In this document: positions 41,649-49,567 of the stretch, in pieces
Numbering within the stretch: position 1 is the stretch's first letter
Layout of the letters: each line of letters opens with the position of its first letter
NCBI RefSeq assembly: GCF_039645995.1
Contig: NZ_CP147920.1
Span: forward strand, 558,001-622,000
DNA from: Sulfurimonas sp. HSL3-1
GTDB taxonomy: Bacteria; Campylobacterota; Campylobacteria; Campylobacterales; Sulfurimonadaceae
Reading direction: 5' to 3'
Length of the DNA stretch: 64,000 bases
Notes under the pieces: model-generated
What the model saw: only the letters and a program-made list of their open reading frames with translations
The model's database searches: none
Told to the model about the DNA's origin: nothing
Program-made: the position numbers and the translations under genes

Positions 41649-42580
41649 CTCTGCAGTGCCTCGGCTTCGGCCAGGCAGGCCAGCCCGAAGGTTTCCGCAT
41701 CGGTTTCGGGGGAGTACTCCTCCGTCTGCATGGCAAGCAGGTGATCGTTTTTGAGCATGCGCTGCAGACGCTCCGACAGCGGGACAAGGTCCGCCGCATG
41801 GGCGTGGGATGTCAGGAGTGCGAAGGCGGCAGGTGAGAGGCGGAAGAGCTTCTCTTCCCTTCGGCAGCTGTCGTGCAGATCCTTGACAAGCTGCTTGAGG
41901 TTTCGCCGGTGGATGGCTTCCTTGTCAAAGACCATCAGGATAACGGAAAAAGAGGCATGTTCGCGCCGGGCGGCCAGGGCATGTCCCGTACACTCATCCA
42001 GGAAAGCCTGGGTATTGTACAGCCCGGTCTGAAAGTCGATGCGCTGATTGGTTTCCAGGTCGATACGGACGTACCGGTAGATAAGGTAGAGCAGGTAGAA
42101 GATCAGCAGGCTGCCGAAAAGTCCCAGCATAAAGAGCGTATTGAGCAGCCGTTTGCTTTTTTCTTTCATGACGTTGTGCAGGTCAAAAAGCGTGTGATTG
42201 CCGTGCAGCCAGCAGAGCTCCCCCTCTTTTTTCAGTGTTTCGTCCGCGAAGCCCGATGCCGTTTTGATCGTTTCCCAACACGCCTTCATCACGCCGTAGC
42301 TTCCGGCCAGCGTTCTCTCGGCTTCGCCGGGGTGCAACAAGGCGGGATACACCAGCTCCGAGGAGCGGAAAGCTTCGTCGATCTCCGTCTCTATCCCGGC
42401 GTTTTCCGCCGGATTCGTGATATAGCGCTGAATGGAACCGCCGATGAAGGTGAGCCGTTTGAGCAGGGCCTCGTCATCGTTCCGGTTGTCGAGCTGGTAG
42501 GAGACGGTGAAGTATGCCAGCGGCAGCAGTAACAAGAGGATGACGGTAAAGGCCGCCAGAAAACTGGACCGATTCTTCAC
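41645..42580 (-). CDS. Membrane protein with a degenerate GGDEF domain
   Basis: I placed the start at GTG 42580, 5 nt behind AAAGGAG. Two membrane helices (FLAAFTVILLLLLPLAYFTV and LNTLFMLGLFGSLLIFYLLYL) enclose a periplasmic region of about 120 residues. The cytoplasmic part opens like a diguanylate cyclase (IDFQTGLYNTQAFLDEC), but the site where GGDEF belongs reads FRLSPAAFALL, so the catalytic loop is lost. It cannot be an active cyclase by this motif; it could sense or bind a partner. The sensor domain was not recognised. Confidence 0.7.
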   Translation of the reverse strand: MKNRSSFLAAFTVILLLLLPLAYFTVSYQLDNRNDDEALLKRLTFIGGSIQRYITNPAENAGIETEIDEAFRSSELVYPALLHPGEAERTLAGSYGVMKACWETIKTASGFADETLKKEGELCWLHGNHTLFDLHNVMKEKSKRLLNTLFMLGLFGSLLIFYLLYLIYRYVRIDLETNQRIDFQTGLYNTQAFLDECTGHALAARREHASFSVILMVFDKEAIHRRNLKQLVKDLHDSCRREEKLFRLSPAAFALLTSHAHAADLVPLSERLQRMLKNDHLLAMQTEEYSPETDAETFGLACLAEAEALQS

Positions 42581-42748
42581 GTGCGCTCCTTTTGAATAGA
42601 TTGTACTTGATTTCAACAAAAATCATTATGCCATACTTGAGCGTTTCAGGGCTACTTTCGCGCCGCAAAGCCAGAGAGGTATCGGCGCTTTTTCGTTATA
42701 ATTGCAAAAAATCAAGGGCACCTCTGAAAGCCCTCAATTGGGATATTG

Positions 42749-44170
42749 ATGAAAAAACTGGCCATTATCGGGCGACCGAACGTAGGCAAAAGCTCCTTTT
42801 TTAACCGTCTGCTCAAGGAGCGCGATGCCATTACGTCGGAGATGGCGGGGACGACGCGCGACGTCAAAAAACGGGTCGCCACTGTTCTCGACCGGGAGGT
42901 TGAAGTGCTCGATACCGGGGGCCTTGACGAGGGAAGCGAACTCTTTGACAAGGTACGCGAGAAGTCGATTGCGGCCGCCAAGCAGGCGGATATCATCCTG
43001 TTCATGGTCGACGGCAAGAACCTGCCGATCGAAGAGGACAAGAAGCTCTTCCACGAACTCGAAGCGATGGGCAAGAGCATGGCCCTCGTCGTCAACAAGA
43101 TCGATAATGACAAGATGAAAGAGAAGGTGTGGGAGTATTACGAGTTCGGTACCCAGACGATCTTCGGTATCTCCGTCTCCCACAACCGTTCCATCAACCC
43201 GCTGCTCGAGTGGATCGCCAAACAGCTGCCCTACATCCCCCAGGCAGGGGAGCTGGAGGCGGCAGAACCGGACATGATGGACGAATTCGACGATCTCCTC
43301 GACGCGTATATGGAGGAGGACGAGGAAGAGGGCTCCATCTACGACGAGAATGACGAGATGAAAGAGAGCGACGAGGACCCGAACCATATCAGCGTCGCGA
43401 TCATCGGCCGGGTCAACGTAGGCAAAAGCTCCCTGCTTAACGCCCTGCTGGGGGAGGAGCGCTCCGTCGTCAGCGACGTCGCCGGGACGACGATAGACCC
43501 CATCGACGAAACGATTGAGCGCGACGACAAGACGATCACCTTCATCGACACGGCCGGTATCCGCAAACGCGGCAAGATCGAGGGGATTGAACGCTATGCA
43601 CTCTACCGTACCCGCACGATGCTCGAGCGCGCAAACCTCGCTCTGCTGGTGCTCGATGCCTCCGAGCCGTTCCGCGACCTTGACGAGAAGATCGCCGGCC
43701 TCATCGATGAGAACCGTCTCGCCTGTATGATCGTACTCAACAAATGGGACAAGGCGCCCAGGGACGATTACGACAAGATCGTGCAGCAGGTACGCGACCG
43801 TTTCAAGTTTCTGCACTACGCCCCGGTCATCACGGTGTCGGCATTGACGAAGCAGCGCATCCATAAACTTTACGACATGATCATCCAGATCAACGACAAC
43901 TACTCACAGCGTATTACGACGTCGCGGCTCAACGAGGCGCTGGCGTTTGCCATGCGCAAACACCCCATCCCGTCGATGCACGGGCAGGTGATCCGTCTGT
44001 ACTACGCGACGCAGTACGCAACGCGCCCGCCGCAGATCGCGCTCATCATGAACAAGCCCAAGGGGCTGCACTTCACCTACCGCCGTTTCCTCGCCAACCA
44101 GCTGCGTGAGGCATTCAATTTCGAGGGGACCCCGCTGCTCTTCAAAGCGAAGAAGCGGGGCGAGAAGTAG
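42749..44170 (+). CDS. der: Ribosome-associated GTPase Der (EngA)
   Basis: Der has two tandem GTPase domains and a C-terminal KH-like domain and works in 50S subunit assembly. The first P-loop is IIGRPNVGKSSFFNR at residues 7-21 and the second IIGRVNVGKSSLLNALLG near 220. Both have the DxxG (LDTGGLDEG, IDTAGIRKRG) and NKxD (VVNKIDND, VLNKWDKA) motifs. An acidic linker (MEEDEEEGSIYDENDE) joins them. The ATG at 42749 is chosen over the TTG just before it. The 473 residues match the family. Confidence 0.96.
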   Translation: MKKLAIIGRPNVGKSSFFNRLLKERDAITSEMAGTTRDVKKRVATVLDREVEVLDTGGLDEGSELFDKVREKSIAAAKQADIILFMVDGKNLPIEEDKKLFHELEAMGKSMALVVNKIDNDKMKEKVWEYYEFGTQTIFGISVSHNRSINPLLEWIAKQLPYIPQAGELEAAEPDMMDEFDDLLDAYMEEDEEEGSIYDENDEMKESDEDPNHISVAIIGRVNVGKSSLLNALLGEERSVVSDVAGTTIDPIDETIERDDKTITFIDTAGIRKRGKIEGIERYALYRTRTMLERANLALLVLDASEPFRDLDEKIAGLIDENRLACMIVLNKWDKAPRDDYDKIVQQVRDRFKFLHYAPVITVSALTKQRIHKLYDMIIQINDNYSQRITTSRLNEALAFAMRKHPIPSMHGQVIRLYYATQYATRPPQIALIMNKPKGLHFTYRRFLANQLREAFNFEGTPLLFKAKKRGEK

Positions 44171-44173
44171 GGC

Positions 44174-44962
44174 TCAGCCTGCCGCCAGAAACAGCGGCTC
44201 CTCTTCGACCTGCTGCCGATGGAAGTGCAGCAGTTTCCACTCTCCCTCCATCGTCTCCACAACAGCAGTACACGACTCCACCCAGTCGCCGCAGTTGAGG
44301 TAGTGCACTCCCTCGATGTTGCGGTTCTCCGCTTTATGGATGTGGCCGCAGATGACCCCGTCGAATTCGCGCCGTTTTGCTTCGGACACAAGAACCTGCT
44401 CGTAATCATCAATGAACATCACCGCTTTTTTGACGCTCTGCTTGGCGAAGTTTGAAAGGGACCAGAAGCGTTTGTAGCCGATCAGGCTGCGGATGCGGTT
44501 GATGGGTTTGTTGAGCTTGAGCAGCATTTCGTAACTGATGTCGCCGAACTTCGCCAGCCACTTCTTTGTCATCGTGATGCTGTCGAAGAAGTCGCCGTGG
44601 GTGACGAGGTACTCTTTGCCGTCTGTAGCGGTAAAGTGAAATTCGTTGGTGACCTCGATGTTGTCCCCCAGTGTCAGGGGGAGAAAGGAGCGGACAAATT
44701 CGTCGTGGTTGCCGAGGACATAAACAATTTTGGTCCCCTTGCGGGCGCGGCGCAGCAGTTTCTGGATGACGTCGGAGTGCTCCTGCGGCCAGCTCCAGCG
44801 GCGGCGAAGCGCCCAGCCGTCGATAATATCGCCGACAAGGAAGAGCTGTTCGCTTTCGAACTCGCGGAAGAAATCGAGCAGGGCATCGGCCTGGGCGTGG
44901 CGGGAACCCAGGTGGATGTCGGAGAGAAAAACGGAACGGTACTGCTTGACGCTGTTATCCAT
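44174..44962 (-). CDS. LpxH-like metallophosphatase
   Basis: The protein has all calcineurin-type metal motifs: SDIHLGSRHAQAD, LVGDIIDGWAL, YVLGNHDEFVR, THGDFFD and CGHIHKAENR. It belongs to the UDP-2,3-diacylglucosamine diphosphatase-like group (COG2908), whose members are found next to glycolipid glycosyltransferases. Here such a transferase is divergently adjacent, so a lipid or glycolipid substrate is likely; a true LpxH role is not certain. I chose ATG 44962 (MDNSVKQYRS); ATG 45004 is also in frame but only 9 bp from the neighbour's start. Confidence 0.85.
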   Translation of the reverse strand: MDNSVKQYRSVFLSDIHLGSRHAQADALLDFFREFESEQLFLVGDIIDGWALRRRWSWPQEHSDVIQKLLRRARKGTKIVYVLGNHDEFVRSFLPLTLGDNIEVTNEFHFTATDGKEYLVTHGDFFDSITMTKKWLAKFGDISYEMLLKLNKPINRIRSLIGYKRFWSLSNFAKQSVKKAVMFIDDYEQVLVSEAKRREFDGVICGHIHKAENRNIEGVHYLNCGDWVESCTAVVETMEGEWKLLHFHRQQVEEEPLFLAAG

Positions 44963-45013
44963 TTGTGTCACTTTCGTTTGGTTTGTGAAACCATACTCCA
45001 CCATAATTGCGAA

Positions 45014-46165
45014 ATGGATACAACAGTATTACTGATCAGCGACACGGTCTACGACGCCAACGGGGTGTCGCGTTTCATCCAGGATATGGCCGCACAGTCC
45101 CGTCAGAGGGACGGCCGTTTCTCGGTATTGAGCGCTTCGCCGCTTGGCGGGGAGGAGGTTGAGAGCAACATCGTCAACCTTCGGCCCTTCTGGTATGTCC
45201 GAATGCCCTTTTACCGGGAGCAGTTCCTCACCATCGTCCCGCCGTGGATGCAGATGTACCGCTACGTCAAGGCGGCTTCGCCGGATGTCATTCACATCTC
45301 AACGCCGGGACCGCTGGGAATCTGTGCGATGCTGATTGCCAAACGGTGCGGCATCCCCGTGGCAGGGACCTATCATACGGATTTTCCCTCCTACATCCGT
45401 AAGCAGATCAAGCTGGAGATGGCCGAAGCGGTGACGCGGCGCTTCATGCGCTTCTTCTTTCAGCGGATGCAGCGGGTGTTCTCCCGTTCGCAGCACTATA
45501 TGGAGGTACTGGAGCGGGAGCTGAAAATGGAAGAGCGGAAACTGCGCTTCCTGCCGCCGGGGAGCAATACGGAACGCTTCTCCCCCCGTCACCGGGACCC
45601 GGCGGTCTGGCCCCGTTTCGACATTCCCGTCGACACGCTGAAGATCCTCTACGTCGGCAGGCTCAGCGTCGAGAAGAACTTCCTATTTGTCGTCGACCTC
45701 TTCGAGACGCTGCAGCACACCTGCGACGTGCCGCTCTCCCTGATCGTCGTCGGCGAGGGGAGCCTGGCCGAGAGCGTGAGCCGGCGGCGCAACAGCCACA
45801 TCCACTTGCTGGGTCTTCAGGGCGGTTCGGACCTCTCAGCCCTCTATGCTTCCTCGGACCTGATGCTGTTCGCCTCCGTCACCGAAACGCTGGGGCAGGT
45901 CGTGATGGAGGCGCAGGCCTCCGGGCTGCCTTGCATTGTCAGCGACCAGGGCGGCGTCACCGACACCGTGGCACACGGCAAAACGGGCTACTGCCTCAGT
46001 GTCGAAGAGGACGACGAGTGGCAAAGCAAAGCTAAAACGATGATTGAGAACAGTGTGTTGCGTCAACAGATGGGTATGGCCGGCTGGCAGCGGATGCAGG
46101 AGCGCTCCATTGCGCAGACCTATGAGCGTTTTATGCAGGCGCATGATGAAATTGTCAAGAGTTAA
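45014..46165 (+). CDS. Glycosyltransferase family 4 protein
   Basis: The 383 residues form a GT-B fold. The acceptor-side domain has DTVYDANGVSRFIQDM and THIS-type GTYHTDFPSYI. The donor domain has ILYVGRLSVEKNF near residue 212, and the E-x7-E motif region is in FASVTETLGQVVMEAQASGLPCIVSDQGG. It resembles alpha-mannosyl/glucosyl transferases that build glycolipids. CATAAT (45002-45007) ends 6 nt before the ATG with no Shine-Dalgarno, so it may be leaderless. The stop codon TAA is formed inside the first unit of a heptamer repeat. Confidence 0.88.
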   Translation: MDTTVLLISDTVYDANGVSRFIQDMAAQSRQRDGRFSVLSASPLGGEEVESNIVNLRPFWYVRMPFYREQFLTIVPPWMQMYRYVKAASPDVIHISTPGPLGICAMLIAKRCGIPVAGTYHTDFPSYIRKQIKLEMAEAVTRRFMRFFFQRMQRVFSRSQHYMEVLERELKMEERKLRFLPPGSNTERFSPRHRDPAVWPRFDIPVDTLKILYVGRLSVEKNFLFVVDLFETLQHTCDVPLSLIVVGEGSLAESVSRRRNSHIHLLGLQGGSDLSALYASSDLMLFASVTETLGQVVMEAQASGLPCIVSDQGGVTDTVAHGKTGYCLSVEEDDEWQSKAKTMIENSVLRQQMGMAGWQRMQERSIAQTYERFMQAHDEIVKS

Positions 46166-46222
46166 GCGTTAAGAGTTAAGAGTTAAGAGTTAAGAGTTAA
46201 GAGTTAAGAGTTAAGAGTTAAG
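46161..46222 (+). repeat. Heptamer tandem repeat GTTAAGA, nine units
   Basis: Units begin at 46161, 46168, 46175 and so on every seven bases to 46217. The first ends in C and the last is GTTAAGG; the seven between are identical. The first unit contains the stop codon of the glycosyltransferase gene (AGT TAA). Since seven is not a multiple of three, the array places TAA in all three frames. Changes in unit number would leave the protein unchanged. Confidence 0.95.
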
Positions 46223-46307
46223 GCGCGCAGCGCTGAGAGCGCAAGGCGCGAGAGCTTTCCGCTGAGGAGGAAAACTCGATATGTGCGCCCTGAGCGAAGC
46301 GAAGAAG

Positions 46308-46354
46308 TCCCCTTCGGGGGATTAGCGCAGTCGAAGGGGCTTTTGCTCCTTCGA
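46308..46354. other. Tandem hairpins between convergent genes
   Basis: CCCC-TTC-GGGG (46309-46319) is a short hairpin. TCGAAGGGG (46331-46339) pairs with CTCCTTCGA (46346-46354) over nine bases with a six-base loop CTTTTG. They lie between the heptamer array and the end of the peroxiredoxin gene, which is read toward them. They could end peroxiredoxin transcription, although no long T-run follows on either strand. Confidence 0.45.
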
Positions 46355-46369
46355 CGTACTGTTGGTATA

Positions 46370-46966
46370 TTACAGCTCTTCGGAGTGTTTTGCGAGGTAG
46401 TCTGCAACACCGGCAGTGTCGGCTTTCATACCTTCGTCACCCTTGTTCCAGCCTGCAGGACAGACTTCACCGTGCTCGTTCGTGAAGAGCATTGTGTCGA
46501 CCATACGCAGCATCTCGTCGATGTTACGGCCGAGCGGGAGGTCGTTGATGACAGCGTGGCGGACCGTACCGTCTGTGTCGATCAGGAAAGAGCCGCGCAG
46601 TGCGACGCCGCCGTCGAGCAGAACGTCATAAGCTTTGGAGATCTCTTTGGTGAGGTCAGCGACGAGCGGGTAGCGGACCTGGCCGATACCGCCGTTTTCA
46701 ACCGGCGTGTTTTTCCACGCGAAGTGGCTGAACTGAGAGTCGATGGAGACACCGATAACGTTGATGCCGCGATCCTGGAACTCCTGGAGGCGGTGGTCAA
46801 ACGCGATGATCTCTGACGGGCAGACAAACGTGAAGTCCAGCGGGTAGAAGAAGAGGACAGTCCCTTTTTCGCCGAAGTTTTCGTAGAGGTTGAAATTGTC
46901 GACGATCTGGTTGTCGCCGAGAACGGTAGTCGCGGTAAAGTCCGGTGCTTTTTGTGTAACGAGCAT
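46370..46966 (-). CDS. ahpC: 2-Cys peroxiredoxin (AhpC/TSA family)
   Basis: The protein reduces peroxides using the peroxidatic Cys in PLDFTFVCPSEI (near residue 49) and the resolving Cys in NEHGEVCPAGWNKG (near 170). I placed the start at ATG 46966 (MLVTQKAPDF), 8 nt behind CAGGAG, giving 198 residues, the length of the abundant H. pylori AhpC. Thioredoxin is the usual reductant in this phylum. A 12-bp perfect hairpin sits in the presumed 5' leader. Its 3' end faces a heptamer repeat. Confidence 0.95.
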   Translation of the reverse strand: MLVTQKAPDFTATTVLGDNQIVDNFNLYENFGEKGTVLFFYPLDFTFVCPSEIIAFDHRLQEFQDRGINVIGVSIDSQFSHFAWKNTPVENGGIGQVRYPLVADLTKEISKAYDVLLDGGVALRGSFLIDTDGTVRHAVINDLPLGRNIDEMLRMVDTMLFTNEHGEVCPAGWNKGDEGMKADTAGVADYLAKHSEEL

Positions 46967-46998
46967 GGTTGAAACTCCTGTTTTTATGGGTGTAAACA

Positions 46999-47031
46999 CA
47001 CGGCTGAAACCAGTGGAACGTTTCAGCCGTG
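46999..47031 (-). promoter_or_regulatory. Perfect 12-bp hairpin in the peroxiredoxin leader
   Basis: CACGGCTGAAAC and GTTTCAGCCGTG are exact inverted repeats with a 9-nt loop, ending 33 nt before the start codon. If transcription begins near 47040 the hairpin opens the mRNA. It could stabilise the transcript or act as a protein site. It has no T-run and so is not a terminator for this gene. Confidence 0.65.
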
Positions 47032-47166
47032 CGGTTGACAGTGCACATTCTATTCAAATACTCTTTTAAAAAAAATTATCGTTTAGACGAGGTGCATTCG
47101 CTTTAAAAATGCTTCAGCACAGCGTTGCTGGTTCCGCATATGCATTGGGGCAGATCGGGTACGACA

Positions 47167-47236
47167 CACACCGTTCCGATACGGAACGTGTTACGAAAAA
47201 CTTAAAAACAGCACAGGCAAACCCGTGTACATCCAT
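47167..47236 (+). other. Two hairpins far upstream of metK
   Basis: CGTTCCG-ATA-CGGAACG (47172-47188) is a perfect 7-bp stem, extended by ACA/TGT around a bulged C. AACCC-G-TGTAC (47219-47229) pairs with GTATA-GGGTT (47227-47236) around a small loop and is followed by TTTT, so it may terminate a short transcript. Both lie before the putative metK -10 and may belong to a separate small RNA. Confidence 0.4.
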
Positions 47237-47253
47237 GTATAGGGTTTTGGAAG

Positions 47254-47259
47254 TGCCCT
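47254..47259 (+). promoter_or_regulatory. Putative -10 box of metK
   Basis: TATACT in TTTGGCTATACTTCG fits an extended -10 element. A start near 47266 would give a metK leader of about 110 nt that contains the long hairpin at 47309-47353. Confidence 0.4.
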
Positions 47260-47308
47260 TTGGCTATACTTCGATGATTTTTAGCTTTTTGCTATCTTTC
47301 ATCAACTG

Positions 47309-47353
47309 GGCACCTCATAAGCTCCTCGAGATGACGGGGGTTTTTGAGGTGCC
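47309..47353 (+). promoter_or_regulatory. Long hairpin in the metK leader
   Basis: GGCACCTCA (47309-47317) and TGAGGTGCC (47345-47353) pair perfectly. Inside, after one T-T mismatch, AAGCTCCT pairs with GGGGGTTT through G-U wobbles, leaving a loop CGAGATGAC. The stem ends about 11 nt before the ribosome-binding site AAAGGA. A control element of S-adenosylmethionine synthesis is possible. No known SAM riboswitch consensus was recognised. Confidence 0.55.
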
Positions 47354-47375
47354 GATTTTACGATAAAGGAAAGAT

Positions 47376-48533
47376 GTGTCTAAAGAGTATATTTTTACTT
47401 CCGAATCCGTCACTGAAGGACATCCGGACAAGATGGCCGACCAGATCAGCGATGCGATCTTAGACGATATTATTTCAAAAGACCCCAGTTCCCACGTTGC
47501 CTGTGAAACCCTCGTTTCCAATGGATTCTGCGTTATTGCCGGCGAATTGAAAACCCATGCGTATACCCCGATGCAGGATATCGTGCGCAACGTTGTCAAA
47601 GAGATCGGATACACGGACTCCACCTACGGGTTCGACCACCGCTCCGCCGCGGTGCTCAATGCCATCGGCGAGCAGTCCCCGGAGATCGACCAGGGCGTTT
47701 CCCGCGAAGGCGGCGAGATCGGTGCCGGCGACCAGGGACTGATGTTCGGGTACGCCTGCCGGGAAACCGACGTGCTGATGCCGCTGCCGATCTACCTGGC
47801 GCACCGCATTACCGAACGGCTTGCCGAAGCGCGCAAGGAGGGGATCATCCCCTACCTGCGTCCCGACGGCAAGGCCCAGGTCAGCGTCCGCTACATTGAC
47901 GGTGAGCCCGTCAGTGTCGAGACGGTTGTCGTCTCGACCCAGCACCATGAGAACATCCCGCAGGAGCAGATTCACAACGATGTGATCGAAACGGTGATCA
48001 AGCATGTTATTCCCGCCGAACTCCTGAGCGAGAACATTGTCTACCATATCAACCCGACCGGCTCCTTCGTCGTCGGGGGACCGCAGGGCGATGCCGGTCT
48101 GACCGGTCGCAAGATCATCGTTGATACCTACGGCGGCTCCTGCCCGCACGGCGGGGGAGCGTTCAGCGGGAAGGACCCGACCAAGGTCGACCGTTCCGCA
48201 GCGTACGCGGCGCGCTACGTCGCGAAGAACCTTGTCGCTTCCGGTGCCTGCGACCGCGCAACGATCCAGGTCGCCTATGCCATCGGCGTCGTCGAGCCGA
48301 TCTCGGTCATGGTCGATACCCACGGCACGTCCGTCGTGGACGAAGAGAAGATCGAGGCGTGCGTCCGCGAACTTTTCGACCTGACACCGAAAGGGATCAT
48401 CGAGAGCCTCGATCTGCTGCGCCCGATCTACCGCAAAACGGCCGCTTACGGCCACTTCGGTCGGGAACTTCCGGAGTTTACCTGGGAGAAGATCGACAAA
48501 GCCGAAGCGATCCGCGCCTATCTCGGATTCTAA
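47376..48533 (+). CDS. metK: S-adenosylmethionine synthetase
   Basis: MetK makes S-adenosylmethionine from methionine and ATP. The start is GTG 47376 ([19 protein letters not shown]), about 6 nt after AAAGGA. The catalytic loops are [33 protein letters not shown] near residue 117, and the P-loop-like [25 protein letters not shown] near 237. The 385 residues match the family. The upstream region is long and rich in potential RNA structure. MetF at 55110 feeds the same methyl cycle. Confidence 0.97.
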   Translation: MSKEYIFTSESVTEGHPDKMADQISDAILDDIISKDPSSHVACETLVSNGFCVIAGELKTHAYTPMQDIVRNVVKEIGYTDSTYGFDHRSAAVLNAIGEQSPEIDQGVSREGGEIGAGDQGLMFGYACRETDVLMPLPIYLAHRITERLAEARKEGIIPYLRPDGKAQVSVRYIDGEPVSVETVVVSTQHHENIPQEQIHNDVIETVIKHVIPAELLSENIVYHINPTGSFVVGGPQGDAGLTGRKIIVDTYGGSCPHGGGAFSGKDPTKVDRSAAYAARYVAKNLVASGACDRATIQVAYAIGVVEPISVMVDTHGTSVVDEEKIEACVRELFDLTPKGIIESLDLLRPIYRKTAAYGHFGRELPEFTWEKIDKAEAIRAYLGF

Positions 48534-48723
48534 CCGGCGTCGTGAGGGGAAACGGCGGTGCCAAAACGGCCGTTTTTCCCGCCATGCACGCCGTTTCGGC
48601 GATTTTTCCTGTTACCAATCTTCAGTCCTATTTTTGCATGCTCGTTTCAGCCCCATTTTTTAGGAATCATTAAAGTTCTTTCGCTAAACTTTTTTCACAT
48701 CTACCATAATTGAAGGAGAAAAT

Positions 48724-49008
48724 ATGGCAGTATTGATTAACGACACATGTATCAACTGTGGTGCCTGTATTGACGAATGCCCGGTTGAGGCGATCGTAGA
48801 CGAGGACGATAACCCGACGGGTGAAGAGATCTACTACGTTTACGGCGACAAATGTGTTGAATGTGTTGGCCACCACGATGAGCCGGCATGTGCAACTGCT
48901 TGTCCGACAGAAGGATGTATCACATGGGACGCAGTCGGCGAAAGCCCGTCTCACCGCGATGACATCTCAGACGACATGCGCAGCGACCACACACCGGTTG
49001 TTGAGTAA
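48724..49008 (+). CDS. Ferredoxin, 2[4Fe-4S] type
   Basis: The 94 residues bind two [4Fe-4S] clusters: the first motif is CINCGACIDECPVEAI (residues 10-25), and the second is CVECVGHHDEPACATACP, with the long C-x2-C-x8-C-x3-C spacing of the YfhL/Allochromatium type, giving one low-potential cluster. AAGGAG precedes the ATG. Campylobacterota use such ferredoxins with pyruvate and 2-oxoglutarate oxidoreductases. A strong terminator follows. Confidence 0.93.
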   Translation: MAVLINDTCINCGACIDECPVEAIVDEDDNPTGEEIYYVYGDKCVECVGHHDEPACATACPTEGCITWDAVGESPSHRDDISDDMRSDHTPVVE

Positions 49009-49028
49009 TCGAATCAAATAATGTACCC

Positions 49029-49055
49029 TTGCGCCTTCGGGCGCAACCCTTTTTT
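49029..49055 (+). terminator. Rho-independent terminator after ferredoxin
   Basis: TTGCGCC-TTCG-GGCGCAA is a 7-bp stem with a stable TTCG tetraloop, followed after CCC by six T residues. It ends the ferredoxin transcript 20 nt after the stop codon. Confidence 0.9.
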
Positions 49056-49148
49056 CACAATTCTTCAAAAAAATTCCCATTTCATCAGAATCAGATCTTT
49101 TTTTTGCTATAATTCCACCCTATTTTTGACTACTATAGGAGATACCGA

Positions 49149-49562
49149 ATGGAACAAACACTGTCCATCATTAAGCCGGATGCCGTAGCGAAGGGTGTCG
49201 TCGGCAAGATTCTTGATCGTTTTGAAAGCAATGGTCTGCGCGTCGCTGCAACGAAAATGCTGCAGCTTTCCCGCAAAGACGCTCAGGATTTCTATGCCGT
49301 TCACAAAGAGCGCCCTTTCTTCACTGACCTGGTCGAATTCATGGTCAGCGGCCCGGTGGTGGTCAGCGTTCTTGAAGGTGAAAACGCCGTAGCCAAAAAT
49401 CGTGACCTGATGGGCGCGACAAACCCGCAGGAAGCGGCGGCGGGCACGATCCGCGCCGATTTCGCGGAAAACATCGATGCCAACGCGGTTCACGGCAGCG
49501 ACTCTCTTGAGAACGCTGAGATCGAAATTCGCTTCTTCTTCGCACAGAGAGAGATCTCCTAA
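49149..49562 (+). CDS. ndk: Nucleoside diphosphate kinase
   Basis: Ndk transfers the terminal phosphate between nucleoside triphosphates and diphosphates through a phospho-histidine, His in [18 protein letters not shown] near residue 117. The opening [19 protein letters not shown], and [30 protein letters not shown] are classic. The 137 residues are standard. TATAAT (49108-49113) and AGGAG before the ATG give a clear promoter and ribosome site. It leads the cluster DUF177, rpmF, plsX, fabH. Confidence 0.97.
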   Translation: MEQTLSIIKPDAVAKGVVGKILDRFESNGLRVAATKMLQLSRKDAQDFYAVHKERPFFTDLVEFMVSGPVVVSVLEGENAVAKNRDLMGATNPQEAAAGTIRADFAENIDANAVHGSDSLENAEIEIRFFFAQREIS

Positions 49563-49567
49563 CGCAG

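Larger units (their letters stand above)
46967..47375. other. Divergent control region of peroxiredoxin and metK
   Basis: This 409-base gap has no convincing gene (an 85-codon frame at 47109-47366 looks non-coding). From left to right it holds the peroxiredoxin leader hairpin (46999-47031), a minus-strand TAGAAT that may be the peroxiredoxin -10 near 47050, two hairpins at about 47167-47191 and 47219-47236, a plus-strand TATACT (47254-47259) and a long hairpin at 47309-47353 before metK. Confidence 0.55.

Noticed and set aside
44597-45013. N-terminal extension of the glycosyltransferase back to 44597
   Set aside because: It would lie antisense to the LpxH-like gene and lacks glycosyltransferase character; the family N-terminus starts at ATG 45014.
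46161-46222. Heptamer array as a phase-variation switch of the glycosyltransferase
   Set aside because: The stop codon is inside the first unit, so unit gain or loss cannot change the protein or its frame.
47309-47353. Hairpin before metK as a rho-independent terminator
   Set aside because: No T-run follows on the plus strand; the stem is followed by GATTTTACGAT and the metK ribosome site.
47109-47366. 85-codon frame upstream of metK
   Set aside because: It has no ribosome site, runs through three inverted repeats and shows no protein-like pattern; the space is better read as regulatory.
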